Shown here piece by piece: positions 45,301-55,452 of a stretch of 64,000 bases of DNA. The position numbers and the translations under genes were made by a program. This stretch comes from Rhodopirellula baltica SH 1. GTDB taxonomy: Bacteria > Planctomycetota > Planctomycetia > Pirellulales > Pirellulaceae. Where the stretch lies: positions 6,444,001-6,508,000 of the forward strand of contig NC_005027.1 in the NCBI RefSeq assembly GCF_000196115.1, read 5' to 3'. The notes below the pieces were generated by a model. The model made no database searches and was not told where the DNA came from. It saw only the letters and a list, made by a program, of their open reading frames with translations. Positions within the stretch are counted from its first letter, which is position 1, and each line of letters begins with the position of its first letter.

Positions 45301-45390
45301 TTGAAAAGCGGTTTGAAGGGCGTCCGATCCTTGAGCGGTGGCGCAGCAACAGCTAACAAAAAGGATCAGTATGAGTCGCATGGAATGCAT
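42334..45390 (-). CDS. DUF1592 cytochrome-type exported protein
   Basis: About 1018 residues from ATG 45390; the frame opens 29 codons earlier without homology. A signal peptide (LILILFVSCCCATAQ) precedes a heme-c motif CLQCH and the usual order DUF1587 (LSSAEYDRTIRDLTGVDI), DUF1595 (AERAYRRPLKQTDKDS), DUF1592 (SLANRLSYFVWSSMPDEQL), DUF1588 (FLTRNSPGLRTSPVQRG, with a second CAGCHERID), and DUF1585 (LLAFALGRSLQLSDE). A region of about 300 residues between DUF1587 and DUF1595 makes it longer than the common form. Two heme motifs suggest electron transfer in the periplasm. It is coupled to DUF1552. Function is unknown. Confidence 0.9.
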   Translation of the reverse strand: MHSMRLILILFVSCCCATAQGSDALQTAFQDTVQPFLQQNCLQCHDDETAEGDLDLSADRNIDDVVKRFRHWAVVLDRLEVGDMPPEDSDVQPSAEQRDAVIAWIESLKAAEAKRTSGDPGLVLARRLSSAEYDRTIRDLTGVDIRPAADFPIDPANEAGFDNSGESLTMSPALLKKYLQAARRVGEHMAITPSGLAFSPHPVITPTDRDKFCVNRIIDFYRQQNTEISDHLFVVWKNQQSSSATPLDQRCRQHGVSAKYCRVLNELLENKRDDDDQPTIGPIAALKQMWNDVTQKDLTDTEAREHCDTIANFIESLRESLIPDVPNLTAPDMNPGSQSLVLWKNRQFVANRRRFAKDQLPPLSDLMKSFDPSRFEIPAQDAVVTAMTVPESETDLEAFSHELDRFCSVFPDQFLVSERARVYLDQKKEKNLKGRFLSAGFHSQMGYFRDDAPLCDLMLTDDKRETLDRLWLELDFVTSAPMRQYAGFIWFDRTDSKFMRDRVFDRYRAEDKDCIAEEKVRGLCDAYTAKAERVGASPKALAAIRRYFDDMSKTFRSLEKIRKQSEPVQLEAMLQFAERAYRRPLKQTDKDSLLAFYQYLRTEGELDHEESIRDCVVRILMSPHFCYRVDPTNQLADSDANASKLPSGVEPLDSHSLANRLSYFVWSSMPDEQLMELAAQDRLQEPKVLAEQTHRMLSDIRSQGFVREFMGNWLNFRRFDQHKGVDREKFPTFTDDLRQSMLEEPLRFFADFIQRDGSVLDLLYANHTFVNRELASHYGIDEQSFNSLMEASDSDDDWVQLPNANQYGRGGLLPMGVFLTRNSPGLRTSPVQRGNWVVQRVLGEHVPAPPAEVPELPEDESKLGDLTIREALARHREHPSCAGCHERIDSMGLVFEGYGPVGEMRDADLGGRLIDASVVFPDGGQGDGIEGLKDYIRRDREKDFVEHLCRKLLAFALGRSLQLSDESLIAEMQSNLEANEYRFQSMIETIVTSPAFRNKRVQLASVDNAPHSETEPSP

Positions 45391-45669
45391 GGCCGCGTTG
45401 TTGTTAGGAGGGAACGCGAATCGGGGCATAGGGTGCGGGAGGACCGCGGCGGGTACGATCGAGGTCGAGAGAACCATCGAACGGGTTTGTCATGATAGCC
45501 CATTCCCAACGAGAACGGACCGGTAAACCAAACTGGGGGGCAGCAATTTTGCAATCCGGGCTCGCGTCATCCATACTAAGTGGTCTCTTCTGGCAACGTC
45601 AGTCTCGGTTCAGTTCCGGTTCGCTGGCCAATGCCCTGCTACATGATTCTCATCTCGAGAGCGTTTCTT

Positions 45670-46374
45670 ATGACCGCTGTTCCCACCAACGAAGGAAGCG
45701 AGGCGACCGCTGGGCCGACGCGGCGTCAGCAACTGGAACATCATCTGAAGACGTGCCCGACGGATCGTGATGGGTATCTGGAACTGGCCTCGATATATCG
45801 CGAAGAAAATCGGCCGTTGCAGGCAGCCAAAATTCTGAGTCAGGCCCATGAAACGTTTCCGGATGACTCCTCATTGCTTTGGGAACTTGAAGAAGCCCAG
45901 TTGGCTCGATCGGTGCAGCAATTGGTCGAAGTCCGTGACTTGGCGACTCGATTGGGCAATTCATCCGCGGATCACGAACTTGAACGTGCGACCGCGGATT
46001 GGGGGAATTGCCGGCTGAAAGTTTGCCGTGCCCGGTTGGCCCGAGATCCATCGCTGACCTATCTGCGGATGGTTTTGGGAGAAGCTCTCTATGACCTGGA
46101 ACGATACGACGAAGCGATCGATGAGTTGGAACCTCTGCTGGATTCAGAAACCCATTCGCCGGGAGCTTACCTGCTCACCGGTCGCTGCCAATTGTTGCTC
46201 AGCCAAGACATGGCGGCGATGAAGTCGCTGCGTCAAGCGTCGATTCGCCGCGCGGTCATTGGTCCCGCAAAAACTCGCTCGGCTGCCTTGAAGTTGCTGA
46301 TCGACTTGGCCGACCGTCATGGGCTCAGTGCGAGTTTGCAGTTCTATCAACAATCTCTTCAGGCGATTTCATGA
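45670..46374 (+). CDS. TPR-repeat protein coupled to a WXG100-like gene
   Basis: A 234-residue soluble protein of tetratricopeptide-type helical pairs: DRDGYLELASIYREENRPLQ, AKILSQAHETFPDDSSLLWEL, then LRMVLGEALYDLERYDEAID and GAYLLTGRCQLLLSQDMAAM. TPR scaffolds bind other proteins. The frame is open from 45580 but ATG 45670 gives a normal N terminus. Its stop overlaps the ATG of the small WXG100-like gene, so the proteins are likely made together and may interact; a chaperone or scaffold role is inference. Confidence 0.8.
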   Translation: MTAVPTNEGSEATAGPTRRQQLEHHLKTCPTDRDGYLELASIYREENRPLQAAKILSQAHETFPDDSSLLWELEEAQLARSVQQLVEVRDLATRLGNSSADHELERATADWGNCRLKVCRARLARDPSLTYLRMVLGEALYDLERYDEAIDELEPLLDSETHSPGAYLLTGRCQLLLSQDMAAMKSLRQASIRRAVIGPAKTRSAALKLLIDLADRHGLSASLQFYQQSLQAIS

Positions 46375-46640
46375 ATCAAGCTATCGGTGATCCGGATCAA
46401 ATTCGCCAATTTGCATCGCAGTTGGCTCGGTTTGCGGAAGAACTGCGGCAGCGCGGAACAGGGTTGTCGGCGCAGATGAACCAACTGGAACAGAGCTGGC
46501 GGGATGATCAGCAAAGAAAATTCAATCAAGAATTCCAGGATCAACTGCGGCAGTTGCAGCGTCTCGTGCAGGCCACCGACGAGCACGTGCCGTACTTGAT
46601 GCGAAAAGCCGACCAATTGGACGCTTATCTCGGACGTTGA
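46371..46640 (+). CDS. WXG100-like small helical protein
   Basis: An 89-residue all-helical protein with a central turn SWRDDQQRKF. Size, two-helix layout and Trp-x-x with Phe eight residues later follow the WXG100 (ESAT-6-like) pattern, except that Asp replaces the Gly. WXG100 proteins are secreted by type VII systems in Gram-positive bacteria; similar proteins of unknown role occur elsewhere. No EssC/FtsK-like ATPase is nearby. The ATG overlaps the stop of the TPR gene. It could also be an unrelated coiled-coil protein. Confidence 0.65.
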   Translation: MNQAIGDPDQIRQFASQLARFAEELRQRGTGLSAQMNQLEQSWRDDQQRKFNQEFQDQLRQLQRLVQATDEHVPYLMRKADQLDAYLGR

Positions 46641-46965
46641 TCGTTGCTGAGAGGCGTCAGGCCAATGCTTTCCGTCTGAGCGGCGACGCCCAAATACGTT
46701 GAAACCGCTTTCAATGCCATCCGCTTCATGACGAATCTTCTCAGATTGGATGGCGTACCACGTCGTTAACATCACGGGATCGCCGAGGGGTTCTTGCAAC
46801 GAGCGGTCGCAATGTCCACGCTAGTGACGCGGGAACGAAAAAATCCGACGCCCCATTCACTCAAATGCCGCTTCAGGCACTTCGGTGATCTGGCCGATAC
46901 TTCCCGTCTAAACTTGCGATTCAACCTGACCGCGACCCCACTCTGTTCAAAGGCACTTCCCGACG
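46641..46965. other. intergenic region before the isomerase gene
   Basis: 325 bases without a supportable gene. A possible structure is GCCATCC (46716-46722) pairing with GGATGGC (46748-46754), with an inner AATCT/AGATT stem (46734-46738, 46743-46747) and an 11-base bulge. It may end the TPR/WXG transcript. The rest should contain the promoter of the isomerase-dehydrogenase-glycolate oxidase genes, but I found no convincing -35/-10 pair. Confidence 0.35.
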
Positions 46966-48021
46966 ATGAGCCAGCACCCGAACTCGTTTCCAAAATTGCA
47001 CAACGCTGCTTGGCCCGGAGTGGTCGGCAAGGGCGACGACGATGCCAACCCCATCATTCCTTTGGATGAAATGCTTGACCTGACCGCTGCGGCGGAAGTG
47101 GATGGGCGGAAATTTGATGGCGTCGATTTGTTTTTGTTTTCGCCTCACGTTTCCATCGACGCCGATGACGAGGAACTGGAAGCTTTGGCCGAAAAGGTTC
47201 GCAGCCGATCGCTGAATATCGGAACCGTTGTCGCTCCCGTCTGGGAACCCACCGGTGGCGGCAGTGCGGGCGGCAGTCCCGAAGAAGTCGATGCGTTCTT
47301 GAAACAAGTCCGCAAGGGCTGCGAGATCGGCAAGAAGCTGCGTGAACTCGGCGTGCGTCCCTACGGATGCATTCGTTTGGACAGTGCGATGGGAGTGGCC
47401 GATTGGGTCAAAGATCCCGAAGCCAACCAAAGCAAGATCGCCGACACGTTCAAAGCCGCGTCGGACATCGCTGAAGAGTACGACGAACGCCTCGCCGCCG
47501 AAGGCGAGATCTGCTGGGGCGGCATGCAGTCCTGGCGAAAAATGGTTGATCTGCTGGAACGCGTTGGCCATCCCGAGCGATTCGGGTTCCAAGCCGACAT
47601 GGCACACACGTTGTTGTACTTGCTCGGCTACAACGCTCCCGAAGATGCGATTTTGCCTCAGGACTTTGATTGGTCCGACGAAGCGAAAAAAGCGGCGGCG
47701 TTGAAAGAGTTGACCCATGCCCTGCGGCCTTGGACGATCGACTTCCACGTTGCACAGAACGATGCAACCGTGCACGGCACGGGCAGCCACGACAAGACCG
47801 GACGCCACTGCTTGCCCAATGATCCCAACGGAAAGTTGGACATCGCCAAAGACGCTGGTTACTGGCTGCGTGATGAGCATGGCGATGTGTTGCAAACCTG
47901 CAAACACATCTGCTGGGACGGATGCATGTTCCCCAACGATGTGATGCACAAACCTGAAACCTGGAACGATATCTTGGCAGCGATGCTAAGCGTTCAAGAT
48001 GCCCATGGTTGGAACGAGTGA
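46966..48021 (+). CDS. sugar isomerase/epimerase-like TIM-barrel protein
   Basis: A 351-residue protein of the xylose-isomerase-like TIM-barrel superfamily (AP_endonuc_2 fold). Visible elements are [61 protein letters not shown], and [10 protein letters not shown] near the end, which supply the Asp/His/Glu metal ligands of the barrel. Cytoplasmic; members isomerise or epimerise sugars or inositols, usually next to Gfo/Idh/MocA dehydrogenases, as here (116 bases downstream). The exact substrate is unknown. Confidence 0.85.
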   Translation: MSQHPNSFPKLHNAAWPGVVGKGDDDANPIIPLDEMLDLTAAAEVDGRKFDGVDLFLFSPHVSIDADDEELEALAEKVRSRSLNIGTVVAPVWEPTGGGSAGGSPEEVDAFLKQVRKGCEIGKKLRELGVRPYGCIRLDSAMGVADWVKDPEANQSKIADTFKAASDIAEEYDERLAAEGEICWGGMQSWRKMVDLLERVGHPERFGFQADMAHTLLYLLGYNAPEDAILPQDFDWSDEAKKAAALKELTHALRPWTIDFHVAQNDATVHGTGSHDKTGRHCLPNDPNGKLDIAKDAGYWLRDEHGDVLQTCKHICWDGCMFPNDVMHKPETWNDILAAMLSVQDAHGWNE

Positions 48022-48137
48022 TTCTTTCGCTTTCGAACGAACCAGCGTTGCAGGTTGCGACGCACTGAAACGTTCCGGCTGACGAGCACCTGCTCTCCAA
48101 TAACATTCCATTCTCCTACTCTCCCCCAAATCGACGA

Positions 48138-49267
<1,130 letters not shown>

Positions 49268-49271
<4 letters not shown>

Positions 49272-50713
49272 ATCCCAGCGACCTGACTGGTTTGGCAGAG
49301 CTGTTTCCTGCCGATCGGTTTCGAACCGATCCGGCAGCCCAGGCTGCTTTTGAATCAGACGGGTTGCTCGCGTACACCGCTCGACCTCGCGGGGTGGTCT
49401 TTCCCGAGACCGCCGACGAGGTCGTGTCTGCGGTACGGTGGTGTTACGAACATCACGTGCCGGTGGTCGCTCGAGGCAGCGGCACGGGGTTGTCCGGTGG
49501 CGCGATGCCACATCGCGATGGGATTGTGATCGCGCTGAATCGGCTGAACCGAATCTTGCACGTTGATCCCGTTGAGCGAACCGCGACGGTCCAGTGCGGG
49601 GTGGTGAACCTCGCCGTTTCTAAGGCTGCTCGCCCACACGGGTTGTACTTCGCACCGGATCCGTCCAGCCAATCGGTGTGCACGATTGGTGGCAACATCG
49701 CGTTCAATTCCGGTGGGGCTCACTGCTTGAAATACGGCATGACCGCCGGGCACACGTTGGCGATGGATGTGGTTCTGGGCGATGGGACCGTGACCAGCAT
49801 CGGTGGATCTTCGTTGGAGCATGCCGGGCCGGATTCCACCGGTTTCATTTGTGGCAACGAAGGCATGTTGGGGATCGCGTTGCAGGCCACATTGCGATTG
49901 CTGCCTTTGCCAGAAGTCTTTCATACCGTCTTGGTGGGTTACGACGACATTCGCGCGGCCGGGAATGCGGTTGGTGCGATCATCGCCGCGAATTTGTTGC
50001 CGGGAGCGATGGAGATCATGGACGCGATGTCGATTCGCGCCGCCGAAGCCGCCGTGGCCTGTGGCTATCCCAAGAATGCCAACAGCGTGTTGATTGTCGA
50101 ACTGGAAGGTTCCGCCGAACGCGTTGCGATGGAAAAGGAAATCTTGGCCGAAGTGATCGCCAGCACCCATCCCTCGGCGGTCGAGATTGCTGCCAACGAT
50201 GCCGAACGATTGGCGATTTGGAAAGGCCGCAAATCCGTGTTCTCAGCGGCGGGACGGCTCAGCCCAGACTTCATCGTGCAGGACGGTGTCGTTCCCCGGC
50301 GTTGCTTGGGCGAAGCTCTCGAACGGATCGAAGCGATGAGTCGCGAGTGTGGCGTGCCGGTCGCGAACGTCTTTCATGCTGGCGACGGCAACTTGCACCC
50401 ATTGATCATGTACGACGGAAAGATCCCAGGGGCCTTTGACAAGGCCAACGACTTCGCTCATTCGATCCTTCGGTTGTGCATCGAGATGGGCGGTTCCATC
50501 ACCGGCGAACACGGGGTGGGGATTGAGAAACGTGGCGTTTTTGCTGAGATGTTTGACGAACCCACGATCAATTTGATGCACCGCGTGCGAGCGGAAATGG
50601 ACCCGCATGAAATTTGCAATCGCGGCAAGATGTTTCCCGATGCGGAGTCCCCTGCCCTGGCCACGTCTGGATTGCATCCGTTGGAAAAAGCGGGAGTGAT
50701 CTTCCGTGAGTGA
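49268..50713 (+). CDS. glcD: glycolate oxidase subunit GlcD
   Basis: A 481-residue FAD protein of the GlcD/lactate dehydrogenase type. The FAD-binding loop is [23 protein letters not shown] and KYGMTAGH follow, and the C-terminal cap ends with [11 protein letters not shown]. It catalyses oxidation of glycolate (or D-lactate) to the 2-oxo acid, passing electrons through GlcE/GlcF to the membrane quinone pool. GTG at 49268 overlaps the stop of the upstream dehydrogenase gene, with a GGAAAG sequence just upstream. The complete glcDEF set follows in order. Confidence 0.95.
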
Positions 50714-51938
50714 CATGGAATCCAATCCTGCGTCTGCAACGACGGACAACATCGAGGCTCCCGAATCAGTACGGCACTGGGCCGATTTGATTCGCGATTG
50801 GAACGCTTCCTCGGGCAGCGATCATCTGATCCCTGTGGGGCGATGCAGCAAGCCAGGTTTGTCTCGTGTGAACCACACTGAGAAAACTGAATCAGCAAGC
50901 ATCGCAGTGCGGCGTTATTCCACGCGGAAGCTTTCGGGCATCCTCCAGTACGACCCGTCCGAGTTCACCATCTCGGTCGCCTCAGGAACGCCATTGGAAG
51001 AGATCATGGCTGCGCTTTCGGCAAATGGTCAGGCTCTGCCCTTTGATCCACCGCGAGCCAAATTGGGTGCAACCATTGGTGGCTGCGTTGCCTCGGGATG
51101 GAGCGGCCCTGGTCGATGGAGATACGGCGGACTACGCGACTTCATTCTCGCCGCATCCTTCCTGGATGGTTTGGGCAACGAAGTGCATACCGGCGCGCCG
51201 GTGGTCAAGAACGCGGCTGGGTTTGATTTTCCGAAACTGATGGTCGGAAGTCTTGGCCGATTGGGAGTGTTGACTCGATTGACCTTCAAGGTCTTTCCTC
51301 AATCCGTCGAGCCGCAAACTTGGGTCGTCAGATGCGGCGACCTTGCGTCCGCAACCATGCACATGCAAACGCTGACCCGCCTGCCGGTGGAATTGGATGC
51401 GATTGAGTTGTGCCAACCAGGAATGACTGATCCGGATGATTGGTCCATCGTTTTGAAAGTGCCAGGACCGCAGGCGGTGGCAGAGTCCATCATGGATCGC
51501 GTTCAATGCAATGTCGGCGAGGCGGATACGCGAAGGCTGTCCGAAGAGCATGCCGAAAAGTCGTGGTCGAAACTGTTGCATGTCGAAGGAGATGTCGCGG
51601 TTCGAATTCCGATGACTCCGCGACAAATTGAAACCGTCGTTCAGACGTTTCCAGGTGAGTTGACTGAGCGTGGTTGGAGGATGCACTTCGGCTTGGCCGG
51701 CAATGTCCTGTTCGTTTCAGGTTCCGGCGACCTACAAGTTTTGGACTCATGGTTGATCGAGCATGGACTGGCCGGTTTGGTGCTCAACGCAAGTGATTCT
51801 TCGACGCACGGAACACAAATGGGGATGTGGCGGCATGACGAAGTGGTCATGCGAGTGGCCAAGGCGATCGATCCGCGTGGACGCTTTGCACCGTTTCAGT
51901 TCGGCGAGCGATCGCACACAAAACGCCGGGAGGCTTGA
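50706..51938 (+). CDS. glcE: glycolate oxidase FAD-binding subunit GlcE
   Basis: A 410-residue second FAD-domain subunit. It shows the PCMH-type FAD fold: FTISVASGTPLEEIMAALS, LPFDPPRAKLGATIGGCVAS, and VKNAAGFDFPKLMVGSLGRLG. The C-terminal part ends AKAIDPRGRFAPF, as in GlcE. The GTG start at 50706 is favoured over ATG 50715 because GGAG lies 9 bases before it; the gene then overlaps glcD by 8 bases. It works in complex with GlcD and GlcF at the inner face of the membrane. Confidence 0.93.
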   Translation: MSDMESNPASATTDNIEAPESVRHWADLIRDWNASSGSDHLIPVGRCSKPGLSRVNHTEKTESASIAVRRYSTRKLSGILQYDPSEFTISVASGTPLEEIMAALSANGQALPFDPPRAKLGATIGGCVASGWSGPGRWRYGGLRDFILAASFLDGLGNEVHTGAPVVKNAAGFDFPKLMVGSLGRLGVLTRLTFKVFPQSVEPQTWVVRCGDLASATMHMQTLTRLPVELDAIELCQPGMTDPDDWSIVLKVPGPQAVAESIMDRVQCNVGEADTRRLSEEHAEKSWSKLLHVEGDVAVRIPMTPRQIETVVQTFPGELTERGWRMHFGLAGNVLFVSGSGDLQVLDSWLIEHGLAGLVLNASDSSTHGTQMGMWRHDEVVMRVAKAIDPRGRFAPFQFGERSHTKRREA

Positions 51939-51943
51939 TCGCC

Positions 51944-53269
51944 ATGCAGCATGACATTCCCTTGGAAAGTTCTGGTCCTAATGCGGATGCGATGGCGGAA
52001 GCTGTCAGCACTTGCATTCGTTGTGGCTTTTGTTTGTCAGCCTGCCCGACCTATGACGTGTTGCAGCGAGAGTCCGATTCGCCGCGCGGTCGCATCATTT
52101 TGATGAAGGAAGTGTTGGAAGGGGCGATGCCGGCCGACAAAGCGGCACCACACTTGGACGCGTGCTTGGGTTGTTTGGCGTGCGAGCCCGCTTGCCCATC
52201 GGGTGTTTCGTACCGACATCTGCTCAGTCCGTATCGATCGCTTGTTCGAGAACGTACCACCGTGGCTTGGCCACAAAGGTTGCAACGTTGGTTGACCGCT
52301 CAAACGCTGCCGTATCCCAAACGATTTCGATTCGCCGCGCGGATGGGAATGATCGGCAAGAAACTCTCCGCCTTGGTGCCACCGGTGTTGCGGCCGATGT
52401 TGGAGTTGTTGCCGGAAACCTTGCCGGCCGCGAAAGAGCTGCAGCCGCGCTACGCACCGATGGGAGACCAGGTCGGCCGGGTCGCGTTGCTGGCCGGGTG
52501 TGCTCAACAAGTCCTGGCACCTCAAATCAATGAAGCCACAATTCATGTGCTGCGGCACATTGGTTTGGAAGTGGTCGTGCCGACCCAACAGAGTTGCTGT
52601 GGGTCGCTTGCCTGGCACGTCGGAGATGGTGACCGGGCGGCCAAGTTCGCTCGCAACAACGTGCGAGTGTTTGCGGGTGATCAATCGTCATTCGATGCCG
52701 TTGTGACCAACGCGGCCGGTTGCGGATCGGGCATGCAAGAGTACGGCATGATCTTGCGTGGCACCGACATCGAGTCACAGGCCAGTGATCTGGCCGGCAA
52801 GGTCAAGGACGTGTCGGTGGTGGTCTGCGAACACGCCGATCGGCTTCGGCTGAAGCGACCTGCCTTGGTCCACGAGGGCGAGGCCATTGTGCGAGTGGCC
52901 TACCACGACGCCTGCCATTTGGCCAACGCCCAAGGCGTGCGAGTGCAACCGCGTGAGTTGCTTCGCCGGGTGCCGGACGTGGAGCTGGTGGATGTGGCGG
53001 AGGCGCACTTGTGTTGCGGCTCAGCCGGAACTTACAACTTGGATCAACCCGAAACCGCGGATGAACTTGGGCGTCGGAAAGCCAAGGCCGTGATGGCAAC
53101 GGGAGCCCCGATTGTGGTCAGCGGCAACATCGGTTGTTTGACGCAGTTGCAGACACATCTGAATTCGATGGCGACCGAAGCCCATCCGGCCCCGCGGGTC
53201 ATGCACACGATGGAGTTTCTCAGTGCTTGTCTGAATGAATCCCCTTCACCCAATCCAATCTTGAACTGA
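51944..53269 (+). CDS. glcF: glycolate oxidase iron-sulfur subunit GlcF
   Basis: A 441-residue Fe-S subunit. Two [4Fe-4S] motifs near the N terminus (CIRCGFCLSACP and CLGCLACEPACP) and two cysteine-rich CCG modules (SCCGSLAWH; LCCGSAGTY, with ACHLANAQGV between) identify it. It carries electrons from GlcD/GlcE to quinone. ATG 51944 is preferred over TTG 51935: the ribosome binding site GGGAGG at 51928-51933 is 10 bases from the ATG and only one from the TTG. It ends the recognisable glcDEF set. Confidence 0.94.
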   Translation: MQHDIPLESSGPNADAMAEAVSTCIRCGFCLSACPTYDVLQRESDSPRGRIILMKEVLEGAMPADKAAPHLDACLGCLACEPACPSGVSYRHLLSPYRSLVRERTTVAWPQRLQRWLTAQTLPYPKRFRFAARMGMIGKKLSALVPPVLRPMLELLPETLPAAKELQPRYAPMGDQVGRVALLAGCAQQVLAPQINEATIHVLRHIGLEVVVPTQQSCCGSLAWHVGDGDRAAKFARNNVRVFAGDQSSFDAVVTNAAGCGSGMQEYGMILRGTDIESQASDLAGKVKDVSVVVCEHADRLRLKRPALVHEGEAIVRVAYHDACHLANAQGVRVQPRELLRRVPDVELVDVAEAHLCCGSAGTYNLDQPETADELGRRKAKAVMATGAPIVVSGNIGCLTQLQTHLNSMATEAHPAPRVMHTMEFLSACLNESPSPNPILN

Positions 53270-53279
53270 AGCGACCTTG

Positions 53280-53681
53280 ATGAGCGAGAATGAATTGTCC
53301 CTGAGCGAGCTGGAGTCATTGGCTCGTCAAGAAAACGTCCATGGAAAGACTGTCGATTGTCTACTCGCTTTGCAATCGGACGACGAAGAGGTTCGGACTT
53401 GGGCAGCGGAGGTTTTGTCGGGATCAGTTGAGCCGACCGCAGATGAGGAAGAAGAGATGGCCGGATTGTTGGAGACGGTGTTGTACGAAGGCGAGGACGG
53501 TGAAAGCTGGAGTCCTCTGGCGTCTGATCAGCTTTACTGGACCGCTACAATGCTCGGGCGATTGCCTCAGATCGATGCGTCCACTGCCAAAGTCCTTCAA
53601 GAACTCGCCGACACCAGTGCCGACGCACTCGCGTCGGCCGCCAAACGGGCTCGATCGGTCCTTGGACGATTGGGGAAGTGA
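53280..53681 (+). CDS. small acidic helical protein of unknown function
   Basis: A 133-residue acidic protein starting at ATG 53280, 10 bases after glcF. Pairs of helices such as VHGKTVDCLLALQSDDEEVR and TWAAEVLSGSVEP, and the final ADALASAAKRARSVLGRLG, suggest a short HEAT-like helical fold, but no family is certain. Close spacing suggests it belongs to the same transcript as glcDEF. Function is unknown. Confidence 0.65.
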   Translation: MSENELSLSELESLARQENVHGKTVDCLLALQSDDEEVRTWAAEVLSGSVEPTADEEEEMAGLLETVLYEGEDGESWSPLASDQLYWTATMLGRLPQIDASTAKVLQELADTSADALASAAKRARSVLGRLGK

Positions 53682-53992
53682 CAGAATCTCCGTCATCGGA
53701 TTGCTGGGGGGCAGAAACTCGCATTCCAGCGTGTGAAAGCCGATTTGCAATGGACTTTTGAGGGCGGATAGCTAGTCTTTTGCAACAAACCGCCCGCGAC
53801 GATTTTTTTCGCGACTTGGCGGTCAACGCATCCGGGTTCATTGGGTCCCTGTATCGCTCACATGGTTGTGAACGAGGGGAACACCATCTTGGTCCTGGGG
53901 CGAGTTCTAGAGCGACCAGGAAGTGGTTCAACGGGCTCGCTGATTGCACGGCTCACGCTCCGCGTGATTCGATTCCCACCTTGGACCCTGTT
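53682..53992 (+). promoter_or_regulatory. structured leader of the helicase gene
   Basis: 311 bases before the helicase start. Within it, ACCGCC (53789-53794) pairs with GGCGGT (53818-53823), with an inner GCGA (53796-53799) / TCGC (53809-53812) stem enclosing a T-rich loop. The frame that crosses this region in phase with the helicase has no helicase homology. Long structured 5' leaders are known for cold-responsive DEAD-box genes; such control here is inference. No clear promoter hexamers were found. Confidence 0.4.
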
Positions 53993-55450
53993 TTGAACAA
54001 ATTTGAAGATCTGGGGCTGACTGGCCCTTTGCTGCAAGGCCTCGAGCAAGCCGGCTACGAAACTCCGACCCCCATCCAAGCTCAATCCATCCCCGAAATC
54101 CTCGACGGCAACGATGTTCTCGGTGCCGCTCAAACCGGCACTGGCAAAACGGCCGCGTTTGCTTTACCGATCCTGCAGATCATGTGGGAGGACGACCAGG
54201 AACGCCGTGAGCCATCCAAGCGTCGTGGTGGACGTCCCGGGCGACGACCCATCCGCACGTTGGTGCTTTCGCCAACTCGTGAGTTGTCCGCCCAAATCGA
54301 AGCAAATTTTCGAATCTACGGCAAAAAGACCCGGCTACGCAGCACGGTCATTTTCGGAGGTGTCAACCAAAACCCGCAAGTTCGTGAATTGCAATCTGGC
54401 GTCGACACGCTGGTTGCCACGCCCGGTCGATTGTTGGATTTGGTCAACCAAGGTTTCATCGATTTGAAGGACGTTGAAATCCTGGTTCTCGACGAAGCTG
54501 ATCACATGCTCGACATGGGGTTTCTGCCCGACGTCAAACGCATCCTGAAGTTTCTGCCTCGCGATCGACAGAATCTGCTGTTCTCGGCGACCATGCCGGG
54601 ACCCATTCGTAAACTGGCCGACGAAATTTTGGTCGATCCAGTCACCATTCAAATCGCACCGCAGAAGCCCACGGTCGAACGAATTGAACAATCGATTTGT
54701 TTTGTCGCTCAAGCCGACAAGCCGCGATTGCTCAATCACTTCATCGAAACGAAGGCCACCGGTTCAACGTTGGTTTTCACTCGCACCAAGCACGGTGCCG
54801 ATGCGGTTGCTAGGCGATTGGTTAAAGCCGGTGTGAAAGCCGCGGCGATTCACGGCAACAAGACTCAAGCCAACCGTGTTCGGACGCTGAACAAGTTCAA
54901 AAACGATGAACTCGATGTTTTGGTGGCAACCGATGTGGCCGCTCGCGGGATCGACATCGATGGCATCCAAACCGTGATCAACTACGACACGCCCAACACT
55001 CCCGAAGCCTATGTTCACCGGATTGGCCGGACGGGGCGGGCGGGACGCGAAGGCGAGACGGTGATGTTCTGTGGTGGTCATGAGACCAAGTTCTTCATCG
55101 CGATTGAGCGAGAGATCAAACTGCAAATTCCCGTCGCGACGGGGTTGCCCGGTTGCCAACCACGGCCGTTGCAAGATCCGGAATCCGGCGACAAAGCAAG
55201 CTCGCGTTCTGGAGGTCGCTCTGGCGGCGGCGGACAAAGCGGCGGTGGTCGCTCGCGTTCTGGCTCGGGAGCTCAAGGTGGTACGGGTGGAGGATCCAAG
55301 CCCGGTGGTCGTCGCCGTCGCGGGCGAGCCGAAGGCAGCGTCAGTGGCCGCGGAAGCACGGTGGGACGCAAGTCAGCCGGCAGCGAAGCTGGCAAGTCCG
55401 GCGGTTCGAAGAACAATCGCGGACGTGGCGGACGACCCGCATCACGCTGA
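53993..55450 (+). CDS. DEAD-box RNA helicase (RhlE-like)
   Basis: A 485-residue ATP-dependent RNA helicase from TTG 53993 (MNKFEDLGLTGPLL); TTG 53981 is four codons earlier. Motifs in order: Q motif (ETPTPIQAQSIP), Walker A AQTGTGKT, PTRELSAQ, TPGRLLDL, DEAD in VLDEADHMLD, SAT in FSATMP, and HRIGRTGRAGREG. The last 85 residues are rich in Gly/Arg/Ser (GGGRSRSGSGAQGG, GRGGRPASR), a likely RNA-binding tail. Such helicases remodel RNA in ribosome assembly, decay or cold adaptation. The in-frame extension back to 53780 lacks homology and is excluded. It converges on the toroid gene with 2 bases between stops. Confidence 0.93.
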   Translation: MNKFEDLGLTGPLLQGLEQAGYETPTPIQAQSIPEILDGNDVLGAAQTGTGKTAAFALPILQIMWEDDQERREPSKRRGGRPGRRPIRTLVLSPTRELSAQIEANFRIYGKKTRLRSTVIFGGVNQNPQVRELQSGVDTLVATPGRLLDLVNQGFIDLKDVEILVLDEADHMLDMGFLPDVKRILKFLPRDRQNLLFSATMPGPIRKLADEILVDPVTIQIAPQKPTVERIEQSICFVAQADKPRLLNHFIETKATGSTLVFTRTKHGADAVARRLVKAGVKAAAIHGNKTQANRVRTLNKFKNDELDVLVATDVAARGIDIDGIQTVINYDTPNTPEAYVHRIGRTGRAGREGETVMFCGGHETKFFIAIEREIKLQIPVATGLPGCQPRPLQDPESGDKASSRSGGRSGGGGQSGGGRSRSGSGAQGGTGGGSKPGGRRRRGRAEGSVSGRGSTVGRKSAGSEAGKSGGSKNNRGRGGRPASR

Positions 55451-55452
55451 AG

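Noticed and set aside
53780-53992. In-frame N-terminal extension of the DEAD-box helicase
   Set aside because: The sequence before the Q-motif region lacks helicase homology and overlaps a likely structured leader; starts at 53981 or 53993 fit the family.
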